Below, piece after piece: positions 38,471 through 47,452 of a stretch of DNA of 64,000 bases. How positions within the stretch are numbered: the first letter of the stretch is position 1; every line of letters begins with the position of its first letter. The notes under the pieces were generated by a model that saw only the letters and a program-made list of their open reading frames with translations, had not been told where the DNA came from and ran no database searches. Both the position numbers and the translations under genes were made by a program. Source of the DNA: Ahrensia sp. (GTDB lineage Bacteria > Pseudomonadota > Alphaproteobacteria > Rhizobiales > Rhizobiaceae); contig PAKZ01000039.1 of NCBI GenBank assembly GCA_002706335.1, forward strand, positions 1 to 64,000, read 5' to 3'.

Positions 38471-38524
38471 CCGGTCGAGCGGCATTGCCGTTTGCCTCGT
38501 TATGTTACGAAAAATACCCCGATT

Positions 38525-38569
38525 GGCAAAAAAATTGTAGCACTTTGCCGTGAAACCCGGTTAAACCGG
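38525..38569. promoter_or_regulatory. two inverted repeats upstream of the TRAP operon
   Basis: ggcaaa (38525-38530) / tttgcc (38544-38549), spaced by 13 nt, and the near-adjacent perfect palindrome ccggtt-a-aaccgg (38557-38569) lie 33-77 bp before the dctP start, immediately before an A-rich Shine-Dalgarno. They are candidate operators. No matching regulator gene was seen next to them. Confidence 0.4.
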
Positions 38570-38601
38570 CCTTCGGCTTCTAAAGGAGGAGGAGAAACCC
38601 C

Positions 38602-39648
38602 ATGAAGTTTATGCGTAGAAACCTGTTGGCTCTCGCAGGCGCGGCCGCGCTCGCAGCCGGCTTCAGCGCGGCTCCCGCGACGGCACAGGAAGTGACGCTT
38701 CGCCTGCATCAGTTTCTGCCGGCGCAGGCCAACGTCCCGAAATACGTCCTCGACGTCTGGGCCGACAAGGTCGAGGCCGAATCCGACGGCCGCATCAAGA
38801 TCCAGCGTTTCCCGTCCATGCAGCTCGGCGGTACGCCGCCGGAACTGATCGACCAGGCCATTGATGGCATCGCCGACATCATCTGGACGGTCGCCGGTTA
38901 CACGCCAGGCCGGTTCCCGCGCGCGGAAGTGTTCGAACTGCCATTCATGATGACGAATGCCGAGGCGACGTCGAAGGCCTATTGGGATATTGCCTCCAAA
39001 TACATGCTCGACGACGACTTCAAGGACTTTCACACGATCGGCGTGTGGGTCCACGGCCCGGGCATCATCCACTCGAAAGAGCCCATCAAGACCGTCGCAG
39101 ATCTGAACGGCGTCAAGCTGCGCGCGCCGACCCGCGTGACCAACATGATGTTCTCGTCCATGGGCGCCACGCCGGTCGGCATGCCGGTTCCGGCGATCCC
39201 GGAAGCGCTGTCGAAGGGCGTGGTCGACGCCACGGTCATTCCGTGGGAAGTCGCCGGTATTCTCAAGGTGCCGGAACTGGTCTCCAATCACACCGAGTTC
39301 GGCGATGCGTCGCTCTACACGACGTCCTTCATCTTCGCGATGAACAAGGATCGCTACGAAAGCCTTCCGGACGATCTGAAAAAGGTCATCGACGACAATT
39401 CCGGTCTGGAATTCTCCGCCTTTGCCGGCAAGACGATGGCTGCCTATGACGCGCCTATTCGCAAGATCGCGGAAGATCGCGGCAACAACATCATGGTGCT
39501 GACGCCGGACGAGGTCCAGGAATGGCGTGACGCATCGGCGCCGACGATCGACGCCTGGGTCAAGGAAATGGATGAAAAAGGCCTCGACGGCACCGGACTG
39601 CTCGAGGAAGCCAAAGCGCTGATTGCCAAGTATACTGACGGCAACTAA
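38602..39648 (+). CDS. dctP: TRAP transporter substrate-binding protein (DctP family)
   Basis: The 348-residue periplasmic binding protein of a TRAP transporter. A clear signal peptide (1-28, ending PATA) precedes the mature domain TLRLHQFLPAQANVPKYVLDVWADKVEAESDGRI. The arginine region KLRAPTRVTNMMFSSMGATPVGMP binds the carboxylate of the ligand in this family. The ligand is probably an organic acid, but the exact one cannot be read from sequence. It has a strong Shine-Dalgarno (aaaggaggaggag) and is followed by a perfect hairpin (39657-39684) before the small permease gene, typical of highly expressed binding proteins. Confidence 0.95.
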   Translation: MKFMRRNLLALAGAAALAAGFSAAPATAQEVTLRLHQFLPAQANVPKYVLDVWADKVEAESDGRIKIQRFPSMQLGGTPPELIDQAIDGIADIIWTVAGYTPGRFPRAEVFELPFMMTNAEATSKAYWDIASKYMLDDDFKDFHTIGVWVHGPGIIHSKEPIKTVADLNGVKLRAPTRVTNMMFSSMGATPVGMPVPAIPEALSKGVVDATVIPWEVAGILKVPELVSNHTEFGDASLYTTSFIFAMNKDRYESLPDDLKKVIDDNSGLEFSAFAGKTMAAYDAPIRKIAEDRGNNIMVLTPDEVQEWRDASAPTIDAWVKEMDEKGLDGTGLLEEAKALIAKYTDGN

Positions 39649-39656
39649 GGCTGTGG

Positions 39657-39684
39657 CCGCCCCGAAGCGGACACTTCGGGGCGG
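39657..39684 (+). terminator. intercistronic hairpin between dctP and dctQ
   Basis: ccgccccgaag (39657-39667) and cttcggggcgg (39674-39684) are perfect complements around a 6-nt loop. No long T-tract follows, so it is more likely a stability element or partial terminator that lets the binding protein be made in excess over the membrane subunits. Confidence 0.75.
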
Positions 39685-39717
39685 TTGCCAAATGCCGGAA
39701 CGCTTGGGGGAGAGGCT

Positions 39718-40299
39718 TTGATTATCAAGACGATGGAGTGGCTGGCCCGCATGATGGCGCTTGCCGGCGGGCTCGTCCTGACCGCGCTGGTCGTGCTGGT
39801 TTGCGTCAGTGTTGCCGGTCGCGGGTTGAACACGCTCGGTCACTCCGATTTCGTTACGGCTTTCGCCCCGGCCGTCGCCGACATGCTGAAGAATTTCGGC
39901 CCGGTGAAAGGCGATTTCGAGATGGTCGAGGCCGGCATCGCTTTCTCGATTTTCGCTTTCCTGCCGATCTGCCAGCTGCATGGCGGCCATGCGACGGTGG
40001 ACATCTTCACCAATCTGGTACCGAAAACGGCCAATCGGGCCATCGTCGCCTTCTGGGAAGTCGTTCTCGCCGGCCTGCTCGTACTGATCAGCTGGCGGCT
40101 CTATGAGGGGCTTCTCTCCAAAATGAACAATGGCGAGACGACCTTCCTGCTGCAGTTTCCGATCTGGTGGGCCTATCTGGCCAGTTTCATCGGCTCGGTC
40201 GCCGCAGCCATCGTTGGCGTTTATTGCGCCATCGCCCGCATACTCATGCTGGTTACCGGCAGGAGCCATATGCCGCGGACGGAAGGAGCGGTGCATTGA
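39718..40299 (+). CDS. dctQ: TRAP transporter small permease (DctQ family)
   Basis: The small membrane subunit of the TRAP transporter. The product from TTG 39718 is 193 residues with four hydrophobic helices (about 12-32, 68-87, 105-124 and 145-167), normal for DctQ. TTG 39718 follows ggggagagg; ATG 39733 is the other candidate and would miss the strong Shine-Dalgarno. QLHGGHATVDIFTN is the conserved DctQ loop motif. The stop overlaps the region of the DctM start, and the three genes form one operon. Confidence 0.88.
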   Translation: MIIKTMEWLARMMALAGGLVLTALVVLVCVSVAGRGLNTLGHSDFVTAFAPAVADMLKNFGPVKGDFEMVEAGIAFSIFAFLPICQLHGGHATVDIFTNLVPKTANRAIVAFWEVVLAGLLVLISWRLYEGLLSKMNNGETTFLLQFPIWWAYLASFIGSVAAAIVGVYCAIARILMLVTGRSHMPRTEGAVH

Positions 40300-40301
40300 G
40301 C

Positions 40302-41612
40302 ATGCTCGAACTGGGATACCTGTCCTTCCCCGTCCTGCTTGTCCTGATCTTCCTGCGCGCGCCCATCGGGCTCGCGATGATGCTCTGCGGAATTGGCGGT
40401 CTCTATTTCGCCATGGGCGGCTCGGCCATGTTCATGGCGAAGCTGAAGACGGAGACCTACACGACATTTTCGAGCTACTCGCTGTCGATCATTCCGATGT
40501 TTCTTCTCATGGGCCAGTTCGCGACGCTGTCGGGCATGTCGCAAGCCCTGTTCAAGGCGGCGGAAAGCTGGCTAGGCCATCGCCGTGGCGGCGTCGCCAT
40601 GGCCGCCGTTGGCGCCTGCGCGGGCTTCGGCGCGATCTGCGGCTCTTCGCTCGCCACTGCGGCGACGATGAGCCGGGTGGCTCTGCCGGAGCTACGGCGC
40701 TACGGCTACTCGGGCGGATTCTCGACCGCGACGCTCGCGGCCGGCGGCACGCTCGGCATCCTGATCCCGCCTTCCGTCATCCTGGTGATCTACGCGATAC
40801 TGACCGAACAGAACATCGCCAAACTGTTCCTCGCGGCCTTCGTGCCAGGCGTGCTCGCGGCAATCGGTTACATGATCACGATCTCGATCTATGTCCGGCT
40901 CTATCCCGATGCGGCCGGTACGCGTGAGCGCCAGCCCTATTCGGAGCGTTTCAAGGCGCTGATCGATGTGTGGCCGGTGCTGATCGTCTTCCTCGTCGTG
41001 GTCGGCGGCATCTATCTCGGCTGGTTCACCCCGACCGAAGGGGCCGCGGTCGGTGCGGCCGGCACGGGATTGATCGCGCTCGTCTCCGGCAATCTCAACT
41101 GGAAGGTCTTCAGCGACAGCATCATCTCGACGGCGATGTCGACCGCGATGATCTTCTTCATCGTACTCGGCGCCGGCTTCTACAATTCCTTCCTGGCGCT
41201 CAGCCAGGTGCCGCAGGAATTGTCGAGCTTCGTCGTCAGCCAGGGCTTTAGCCCGTGGTTCGTGCTGGTGCTGATCCTGGTCTTCTACCTGATCTTCGGC
41301 TGCCTGATGGATTCCCTGTCGATGATCCTGCTGACGATCCCGATCTTCTTTCCGGTGATCAGCGCGCTCGATTTCGGCATGACACATGACCATCTGGCGA
41401 TCTGGTTCGGCATCCTCGTGCTGATTGTCGTGGAGGTCGGATTGATCACGCCGCCGGTCGGCATGAACCTGTTCATCATCAATGCGATGGATCGGGAGAC
41501 GCCGATAACCCAGACCTACAAGAGCGTCATGTTCTTCGTCGGGTCGGACATCGTGCGCGTCGCCATCCTGGTGCTTTTCCCCGCTATTACCCTGTTTCTG
41601 ATCCCGGCCTGA
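40302..41612 (+). CDS. dctM: TRAP transporter large permease (DctM family)
   Basis: The transport channel of the TRAP system: 436 residues with about twelve hydrophobic helices. Family motifs are YSLSIIPMFLLMGQFA, GAICGSSLATAATMSRVALPELRRYGYSGGFSTATLAAGGTLGILIPPSVILVIYAI and ITPPVGMNLFIINA. ATG 40302 follows the DctQ stop by 2 bp. A TTG at 40296 overlapping the DctQ stop is another possible start, suggesting translational coupling. Together with DctP and DctQ it forms a complete Na+/H+-driven carboxylate uptake system. Confidence 0.95.
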   Translation: MLELGYLSFPVLLVLIFLRAPIGLAMMLCGIGGLYFAMGGSAMFMAKLKTETYTTFSSYSLSIIPMFLLMGQFATLSGMSQALFKAAESWLGHRRGGVAMAAVGACAGFGAICGSSLATAATMSRVALPELRRYGYSGGFSTATLAAGGTLGILIPPSVILVIYAILTEQNIAKLFLAAFVPGVLAAIGYMITISIYVRLYPDAAGTRERQPYSERFKALIDVWPVLIVFLVVVGGIYLGWFTPTEGAAVGAAGTGLIALVSGNLNWKVFSDSIISTAMSTAMIFFIVLGAGFYNSFLALSQVPQELSSFVVSQGFSPWFVLVLILVFYLIFGCLMDSLSMILLTIPIFFPVISALDFGMTHDHLAIWFGILVLIVVEVGLITPPVGMNLFIINAMDRETPITQTYKSVMFFVGSDIVRVAILVLFPAITLFLIPA

Positions 41613-41651
41613 GGCGGTCCGGCCTCCGGGCATGCCGACTTTCGTCCATCC

Positions 41652-41676
41652 TAATTGTTATTGCTTATAACAATTA
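41652..41676. promoter_or_regulatory. palindromic operator candidate upstream of the MarR gene
   Basis: taattgttat (41652-41661) and ataacaatta (41667-41676) are perfect 10-bp inverted arms around tgctt. The site is in the only strongly AT-rich zone of this area, 34-58 bp before the MarR start codon, where it would block the promoter. MarR dimers commonly bind such 20-25-bp palindromes. It is the best operator candidate in the window. Confidence 0.7.
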
Positions 41677-41709
41677 TACATAGTATCGGACTGCCGGGAG
41701 ATTTTCGAC

Positions 41710-42201
41710 GTGACAAAAACGAGTGCAGCCGCGGCAGTCCATTCCGGCGCTTCCGAGTCCATATCCGACGAGTCACTGCGGTCCTTTGCCGGTTACTCGA
41801 TGAAACGCACCTTCAATGTGGTGAAGGCCGATCTTGCGCGGGTTCTCGAACCCTACGGCCTGCGCATGATGACGTTCACGGCGCTTATTCTCATAGTCGA
41901 CAATCCCGATCTCAGCCAGACGCAGCTTGCCGGCGCGCTCGCAATCGAGCGGTCGAACCTGGTGACTATCATCGACGACCTGGAAAAGAACGGCTGGATC
42001 GCCCGCAATCCCGCGCCGAACGATCGGCGCACCCACGCGCTCCGCGCGACACGTGCGGGGCGGGAACTGCTGGAGAAGGCTTTCGCCGCGGCGCGGGCGC
42101 ATGAGGAGACGCTTCTTGCCGGCCTCGACGACAGTGAAAAGTCGACGCTGTTTTCGGCTCTGCGAAAGATAGAACGCAGTGCACTGGGAGGAGCGCGATG
42201 A
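41710..42201 (+). CDS. MarR family transcriptional regulator
   Basis: A 163-residue winged-helix repressor. The DNA-binding part (about 52-118) reads LILIVDNPDLSQTQLAGALAIERSNLVTIIDDLEKNGWIARNPAPNDRRTHALRATRAG, with the wing NDRRTHAL. The N-terminal 25 residues are polar and unusual for the family. It starts at GTG 41710. The gene lies 97 bp after the TRAP permease gene and 37 bp before an acyl-CoA dehydrogenase gene, and has its own palindromic site just upstream. It probably senses an organic acid or acyl-CoA and controls itself and its neighbours. Confidence 0.92.
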   Translation: MTKTSAAAAVHSGASESISDESLRSFAGYSMKRTFNVVKADLARVLEPYGLRMMTFTALILIVDNPDLSQTQLAGALAIERSNLVTIIDDLEKNGWIARNPAPNDRRTHALRATRAGRELLEKAFAAARAHEETLLAGLDDSEKSTLFSALRKIERSALGGAR

Positions 42202-42238
42202 CCCGCACTGGCAAAGATCCATATTTGAGGACCTGTGT

Positions 42239-43840
42239 ATGAAACCCTTTGAAGCGCCGATTGACGACATTCTCTTCTCGCTCGACGAAATCGCCGGAGC
42301 GAAGCGCATCGCGGATTGGGACGCGGATTTCGCCCGCGAGATCGCCGGTCATTTCGCGGCTTTCGCGGAAGGCGAGATCGCGCCGCTGGACGAGCTCGGC
42401 GATATCCAGGGCGCGCGGCTCGAGAATGGCCGCGTGCGCCTTCCGGACGGTTTCGTCGATGCCTACAAGGCTTATGTCGCACAGGGATGGCCGGGCCTGA
42501 CCGCGCCGGAGGAATTCGGCGGACAGGCGATCGGTGGAGCGATCGCCGGCATCGTCAGCGAGATCTTTTCCGGCGCCTGCCATTCCATGCAGATGGTCGC
42601 TGGCCTCGTGCCGGGCGCAATCCGCACTATTCTCGCCTTCGGCACTGAAGACCAGAAGGCGAAAATGATCCCGCCGCTGGCGGCCGGCGACTGGCTGGCG
42701 ACGATGTGCCTGACCGAGCCGGGCGCCGGCTCCGACCTTTCGCGCATCCGCTGCCGTGCCGTCGAGGCCGGCGATGGGTGGCGCATCGACGGCGAGAAGA
42801 TCTTCATTTCCGGCGGCGACCAGGACGCCAGCGCGGGGATCCTGCATCTCGTCCTGGCGAGAACCTCCGACGACGGCATCAAGGGGCTGTCGTTGTTCCT
42901 GTGCCCCTCCGAGAAGGCGGATGGAACGCGTAATGGCGTTTCTGTCGCGCGCATCGAGGAGAAGATGGGGCTTCATGCCTCGCCGACCTGCCAGATGGTA
43001 TTTGACGGCGCCGAGGCGGAGCTGATCGGCAAGGCGGGCGAGGGGCTGAAGGCGATGTTCACCCTGATGAATCATGCCCGTCTCGACGTGTCGCTGCAGG
43101 GCGCGGCGCATGCCTCGCGCGCCTTTGATATCGCCCGCGCCTATGCAGCGGAACGTGTGCAGGGACGTCTGGCGGACGGATGGCCGGTAAAGATCGAGGA
43201 CCACGCGGATGTTCGCCGCATGCTCGATGAGATGGATTCGCTCGGGCTGGGCGCGCGTGCGATCGCCCATCTCGCGCTGGTCTATCTGGAAACCGGAGAA
43301 AACCGGGATCTGGTCGAATTCCTGACGCCGGTCGCCAAGGTTTTCTGCACCGAAGCCGCCATGCGTTCGGCGGAGCTCGGCGCGCAGGTGCTCGGCGGTT
43401 ACGGCTTCCTGCGCGAATACAGGGTCGAGCAGACCTATCGAGACGCTCGCATCACGGCGATCTACGAAGGCACCAACGGTATTCATGCCGGCGCGCTGGC
43501 CGGCCGGGGGCTGCGAGTCGGCGGCGGCGCGATGGCCTTCGAGAAGCTGATTGCGCAAATCGCCGACGAGACCGGCTCGGACACCGTCCGCGCGGCTGGC
43601 GATCTCTGGGTGCAGGCGCGCCACATGGTTCGCGAGGCCGCGAACTTCGCTCCGTTGGCGTATGATTTCATGGATCTGACGGGCCAGGTGCTCTTCCTCG
43701 CTGTCTGGGCTCGGATCGGCGCGAAGGCCGATATCGCGCCGGATCCGGAACGCTACGCGCGGGTCGCGGCCTTCGTCGCCCGTCGCGCGCCGCATGGCAT
43801 TCGGGCCTCCTTCGGGCGGCTGTTGGCCGAGGCCGGCTGA
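42239..43840 (+). CDS. acyl-CoA dehydrogenase family protein (DmdC-like)
   Basis: A 533-residue flavin acyl-CoA dehydrogenase of the long type with a C-terminal extension, related to 3-methylmercaptopropionyl-CoA dehydrogenase (DmdC). Motifs are GWPGLTAPEEFGGQAIG, MCLTEPGAGSDLSRI, and the C-terminal VEQTYRDARITAIYEGTNGIHAGAL, where the glutamate of IYEGTNGI is the conserved catalytic site region in this group. ATG 42239 has the Shine-Dalgarno ttgagg. It is coupled to the MarR gene. DmdC function would need DmdB/DmdD partners, which are not in the window, so a general acyl-CoA substrate is also possible. Confidence 0.88.
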   Translation: MKPFEAPIDDILFSLDEIAGAKRIADWDADFAREIAGHFAAFAEGEIAPLDELGDIQGARLENGRVRLPDGFVDAYKAYVAQGWPGLTAPEEFGGQAIGGAIAGIVSEIFSGACHSMQMVAGLVPGAIRTILAFGTEDQKAKMIPPLAAGDWLATMCLTEPGAGSDLSRIRCRAVEAGDGWRIDGEKIFISGGDQDASAGILHLVLARTSDDGIKGLSLFLCPSEKADGTRNGVSVARIEEKMGLHASPTCQMVFDGAEAELIGKAGEGLKAMFTLMNHARLDVSLQGAAHASRAFDIARAYAAERVQGRLADGWPVKIEDHADVRRMLDEMDSLGLGARAIAHLALVYLETGENRDLVEFLTPVAKVFCTEAAMRSAELGAQVLGGYGFLREYRVEQTYRDARITAIYEGTNGIHAGALAGRGLRVGGGAMAFEKLIAQIADETGSDTVRAAGDLWVQARHMVREAANFAPLAYDFMDLTGQVLFLAVWARIGAKADIAPDPERYARVAAFVARRAPHGIRASFGRLLAEAG

Positions 43841-43926
43841 CCCTGGGTACAGAGTCTCGTTTGCGCTGCACAATAATTGAGGCTAAAGATTCCGTCTGAC
43901 CTCCACGCCAGACCGGGGTAGAATCC

Positions 43927-46900
43927 TTGGCCATCAAGAAAATTCTCGTCGCCAACCGTTCGGAAATCGCTATTCGCGTGTTTCGCGCGGCCAATGAACT
44001 TGGAATAAAAACTGTCGCCATCTGGGCCGAGGAAGATAAATACTCGCTGCACCGGTTCAAGGCGGACGAAAGTTATCAGGTCGGCCGCGGCCCGCATCTC
44101 GACCGCGATCTGGGGCCGATCGAGAGCTACCTGTCGATCGAGGAGGTGCTCCGCGTCGCGCGCATCTCCGGCGCCGACGCGATCCATCCGGGTTACGGTC
44201 TCCTGTCGGAAAGCCCGGAATTCGTCGAAGCCTGCGCCGAGGCCGGCGTCACCTTCATCGGGCCGAAACCGGAAACGATGCGGTCGCTCGGCAACAAGGT
44301 CGCGGCGCGCAATCTCGCTGTTTCGGCGGGCGTGCCGGTCGTCCCGGCGACCGAGCCGCTGCCCGACGACATGGCCGTCGTGAAGAAGATGGCGCTGGAA
44401 GTCGGCTATCCGGTGATGCTGAAGGCATCCTGGGGCGGCGGCGGGCGCGGCATGCGCGTGATCCGTTCCGAGAGTGAGATCGAGCGCGAAGTGACGGAAG
44501 CCAAGCGCGAGGCACGGGCCGCCTTTGGCAAGGACGAAGTCTATCTGGAGAAGCTGGTCGAGAATGCGCGCCATGTGGAAAGCCAGATTCTTGGCGACAC
44601 GCATGGCAACGCCGTTCACCTGTTCGAGCGCGATTGCTCGATCCAGCGGCGCAACCAGAAGGTCGTGGAACGCGCGCCGGCGCCTTATCTGACCGCCGAG
44701 CAGCGTGCCGAACTGGCCGGTTATTCGCTGCGTATAGCCAATGCGACGAGCTATATCGGCGCGGGTACCGTCGAGTATTTGATGGATGCCGACACAGGCA
44801 AATTCTATTTCATCGAGGTCAATCCGCGCATCCAGGTCGAGCACACGGTGACCGAGGAAGTCACCGGCATCGACATCGTCAAGGCGCAGATCCACATCCT
44901 CGAAGGCGCGGCCATCGGGACGCCGGAATCCGGCGTTCCGGCGCAGGAGGACATCAAGCTCAACGGCCATGCCCTGCAGTGCCGCATTACCACCGAGGAT
45001 CCGGAGCAGAACTTCATCCCGGATTACGGTCGCATCACCGCCTATCGCGGAGCGACCGGCTTCGGCATTCGTCTCGATGGCGGCACCGCCTATTCGGGCG
45101 CGGTGATCACCCGCTTCTACGACCCGTTGCTCGAAAAGGTCACTGCCTGGGCGCCGACGCCGCAGGAAGCAATCCTGCGCATGGACCGCGCGCTGCGGGA
45201 GTTCCGTATCCGCGGCGTTGCGACGAACCTGACCTTCCTCGAGGCGATCATCGGCCACGAGAAATTCCGCAACAACACCTATACGACGAAGTTCATCGAC
45301 ACGACGCCGGAACTGTTCGAGCAGGTTAAGCGCGCCGACCGCGCGACGAAGATCCTGACCTATCTGGCCGATGTAACGGTCAACGGGCATCCGGAAACCA
45401 AGGGCCGGCCGTCGCCGCCAGCAGACGCCGCGCCGCCAATCGTGCCCTGGCCGGGCATCAAGATCCCGGAAGGCGGCACCAAGCGCAAGCTCGACGAGCT
45501 CGGACCAGAGGGTTTCGCCAAATGGCTGCGCGCCGAAAACCAGGTCTATCTGACCGATACCACCATGCGCGACGGCCACCAGAGCCTGCTCGCGACGCGC
45601 ATGCGCACTGAAGATATCGTCAAGATTTCCGGTTGCTATGCGCGCGTCCTGCCGCAGCTTCTGTCGCTGGAATGCTGGGGCGGCGCTACCTTCGACGTCG
45701 CGATGCGCTTCCTCACCGAGGACCCGTGGGAGCGGCTCGAAAAAATCCGCGAGCAGGTTCCGAACCTGCTCCTGCAGATGCTGCTGCGCGGAGCCAACGG
45801 CGTCGGCTACACCAATTATCCGGACAATGTGGTCAAGCATTTCGTGCGTCAGGCCGCGGCCGGCGGTATCGACCTGTTCCGCGTCTTCGACTGCCTGAAC
45901 TGGGTCGACAATATGCGCGTCTCGATGGAGGCGGTCGCCGAGGAGAACAAGATCTGCGAAGCCGCGATCTGCTACACCGGCGATATCCTCAACTCGGCGC
46001 GGCCCAAATACGACCTGAAATACTATGTCGACCTCGCCGGGGAATTGGAAAAAGCCGGCGCGCACATGCTGGCGGTCAAGGACATGGCGGGCCTTCTGAA
46101 GCCGGCGGCGGCACGCGTGCTGTTCAAGGCCCTGCGCGAAGCGACCGACCTGCCGATCCATTTCCATACCCACGACACGTCGGGCATTGCGGCGGCCACC
46201 GTGCTGGCCGCTGTGGAAAGCGGCGTCGACGCGGGCGACGCGGCGATGGATTCGCTGTCCGGCAACACGTCGCAGCCCTGCCTCGGTTCAATCGTCGAAG
46301 CGCTGAAGGGAACGGAGCGCGATCCGGAGCTCGATTCCGAATGGATCCGCAAGATTTCCTACTACTGGGAAGCCGTGCGCGCCCAATACGCGGCCTTCGA
46401 GAACATCTCGCAGTCTCCGGCTTCGGAGGTCTATCTGCACGAGATGCCCGGCGGGCAGTTCACCAATCTCAAGGAGCAGGCGCGTTCGCTGGGGCTTGAA
46501 ACCCGCTGGCACGAGGTGGCGCGCGCCTATCACGACGTCAACATGATGTTCGGCGATATCGTCAAGGTGACGCCTTCATCTAAGGTCGTGGGCGACATGG
46601 CGCTGATGATGGTCAGCCAGGACATGACCGTCGAAGACGTCACCAATCCGGACAAGGATATCGCCTTCCCGGATTCGGTCGTCTCGATGATGCGCGGCGA
46701 CCTCGGGCAGCCGCCGTCGGGCTGGCCGGAGGGTATCCAGAAGAAAGTTCTGAAGGGCGAGAAACCCTATACGGAGGTTCCCGGCTCGCTGCTGCCGCCG
46801 GCCGATCTCGATGCGATGCGCAGGCAAATCGAGGAGAAGCTTGAACGCGAACTGACCGAGTTCGAATTCGCCTCATACCTCATGTATCCGAAGGTCTTTA

Positions 46901-47388
46901 CCGACTTCGCGCATGCGCAGGAGCTTTACGGTCCTGTCTCGTCGCTGCCGACGCCGGTCTATTTCTACGGGCTGGGCAGCGAGGAGGAGGTTTTCGCCGA
47001 GATCGAGAAGGGCAAGACGCTGGTCATTCGCTGCCTTGCTGTCGGTGAGACGGACGAGAAGGGCATGGTCACCGTGTTCTTCGAGCTCAACGGTCAGCCG
47101 AGGCGCATCAAGGTTCCCGACCGGGCGCATGGCGCGGGCGGCGCCGCGATCCGGCGCAAGGCCGATCCGGGGGACGACAACCATGTCGGTGCGCCGATGC
47201 CGGGCGTGATCTCGACGATCGGCGTGTCCGCCGGTCAGGAGATCAAGGCAGGAGACGTGCTGGTCTCGATCGAAGCGATGAAGATGGAAACCGCCATCCA
47301 TGCCGAGCGCGACGGCACGATTGCCGAAGTCCTCGTCAAGGCCGGCGACCAGATCGACGCGAAGGACCTGCTGGTGGTTTACGGATAG
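43927..47388 (+). CDS. pyc: pyruvate carboxylase
   Basis: A 1153-residue biotin enzyme that makes oxaloacetate from pyruvate, the main anaplerotic step in rhizobia. Domains in order: biotin carboxylase (about 1-490, KILVANRSEIAIRVFRAANELGIKTVAIWAEEDKYSLHRFKADESYQVG), carboxyltransferase (about 530-810, LTDTTMRDGHQSLLATRMRTEDI, with catalytic metal site later), allosteric/tetramerisation region, and the biotin carrier (about 1085-1153) with EAMKMETAIHAERDG, biotinyl lysine K1119. This numbering equals the R. etli enzyme. It starts at TTG 43927 (no ATG precedes it in frame), and is followed by a strong terminator. Confidence 0.98.
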   Translation: MAIKKILVANRSEIAIRVFRAANELGIKTVAIWAEEDKYSLHRFKADESYQVGRGPHLDRDLGPIESYLSIEEVLRVARISGADAIHPGYGLLSESPEFVEACAEAGVTFIGPKPETMRSLGNKVAARNLAVSAGVPVVPATEPLPDDMAVVKKMALEVGYPVMLKASWGGGGRGMRVIRSESEIEREVTEAKREARAAFGKDEVYLEKLVENARHVESQILGDTHGNAVHLFERDCSIQRRNQKVVERAPAPYLTAEQRAELAGYSLRIANATSYIGAGTVEYLMDADTGKFYFIEVNPRIQVEHTVTEEVTGIDIVKAQIHILEGAAIGTPESGVPAQEDIKLNGHALQCRITTEDPEQNFIPDYGRITAYRGATGFGIRLDGGTAYSGAVITRFYDPLLEKVTAWAPTPQEAILRMDRALREFRIRGVATNLTFLEAIIGHEKFRNNTYTTKFIDTTPELFEQVKRADRATKILTYLADVTVNGHPETKGRPSPPADAAPPIVPWPGIKIPEGGTKRKLDELGPEGFAKWLRAENQVYLTDTTMRDGHQSLLATRMRTEDIVKISGCYARVLPQLLSLECWGGATFDVAMRFLTEDPWERLEKIREQVPNLLLQMLLRGANGVGYTNYPDNVVKHFVRQAAAGGIDLFRVFDCLNWVDNMRVSMEAVAEENKICEAAICYTGDILNSARPKYDLKYYVDLAGELEKAGAHMLAVKDMAGLLKPAAARVLFKALREATDLPIHFHTHDTSGIAAATVLAAVESGVDAGDAAMDSLSGNTSQPCLGSIVEALKGTERDPELDSEWIRKISYYWEAVRAQYAAFENISQSPASEVYLHEMPGGQFTNLKEQARSLGLETRWHEVARAYHDVNMMFGDIVKVTPSSKVVGDMALMMVSQDMTVEDVTNPDKDIAFPDSVVSMMRGDLGQPPSGWPEGIQKKVLKGEKPYTEVPGSLLPPADLDAMRRQIEEKLERELTEFEFASYLMYPKVFTDFAHAQELYGPVSSLPTPVYFYGLGSEEEVFAEIEKGKTLVIRCLAVGETDEKGMVTVFFELNGQPRRIKVPDRAHGAGGAAIRRKADPGDDNHVGAPMPGVISTIGVSAGQEIKAGDVLVSIEAMKMETAIHAERDGTIAEVLVKAGDQIDAKDLLVVYG

Positions 47389-47409
47389 GAATCCCCAAAA
47401 GCGGTTCAG

Positions 47410-47445
47410 AAAAACGGCCAGTCGGAACTCCGGCTGGCCGTTTTT
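47410..47445. terminator. bidirectional terminator between pyc and DUF3309
   Basis: aaaaacggccagtcgg (47410-47425) and ccggctggccgttttt (47430-47445) form a 16-bp stem with one G-U wobble and a 4-nt loop. A-rich and T-rich sides give a poly-U tail in both directions, so it ends pyc on plus and DUF3309 on minus. Confidence 0.92.
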
Positions 47446-47452
47446 CAATCGG

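Noticed and set aside
38500-40296. 598-residue minus-strand frame across the TRAP genes
   Set aside because: Antisense shadow, low-complexity and without family motifs.
43753-46173. 806-residue minus-strand frame across the start of pyc
   Set aside because: Antisense shadow. No recognisable domain, while pyruvate carboxylase is complete on the plus strand.
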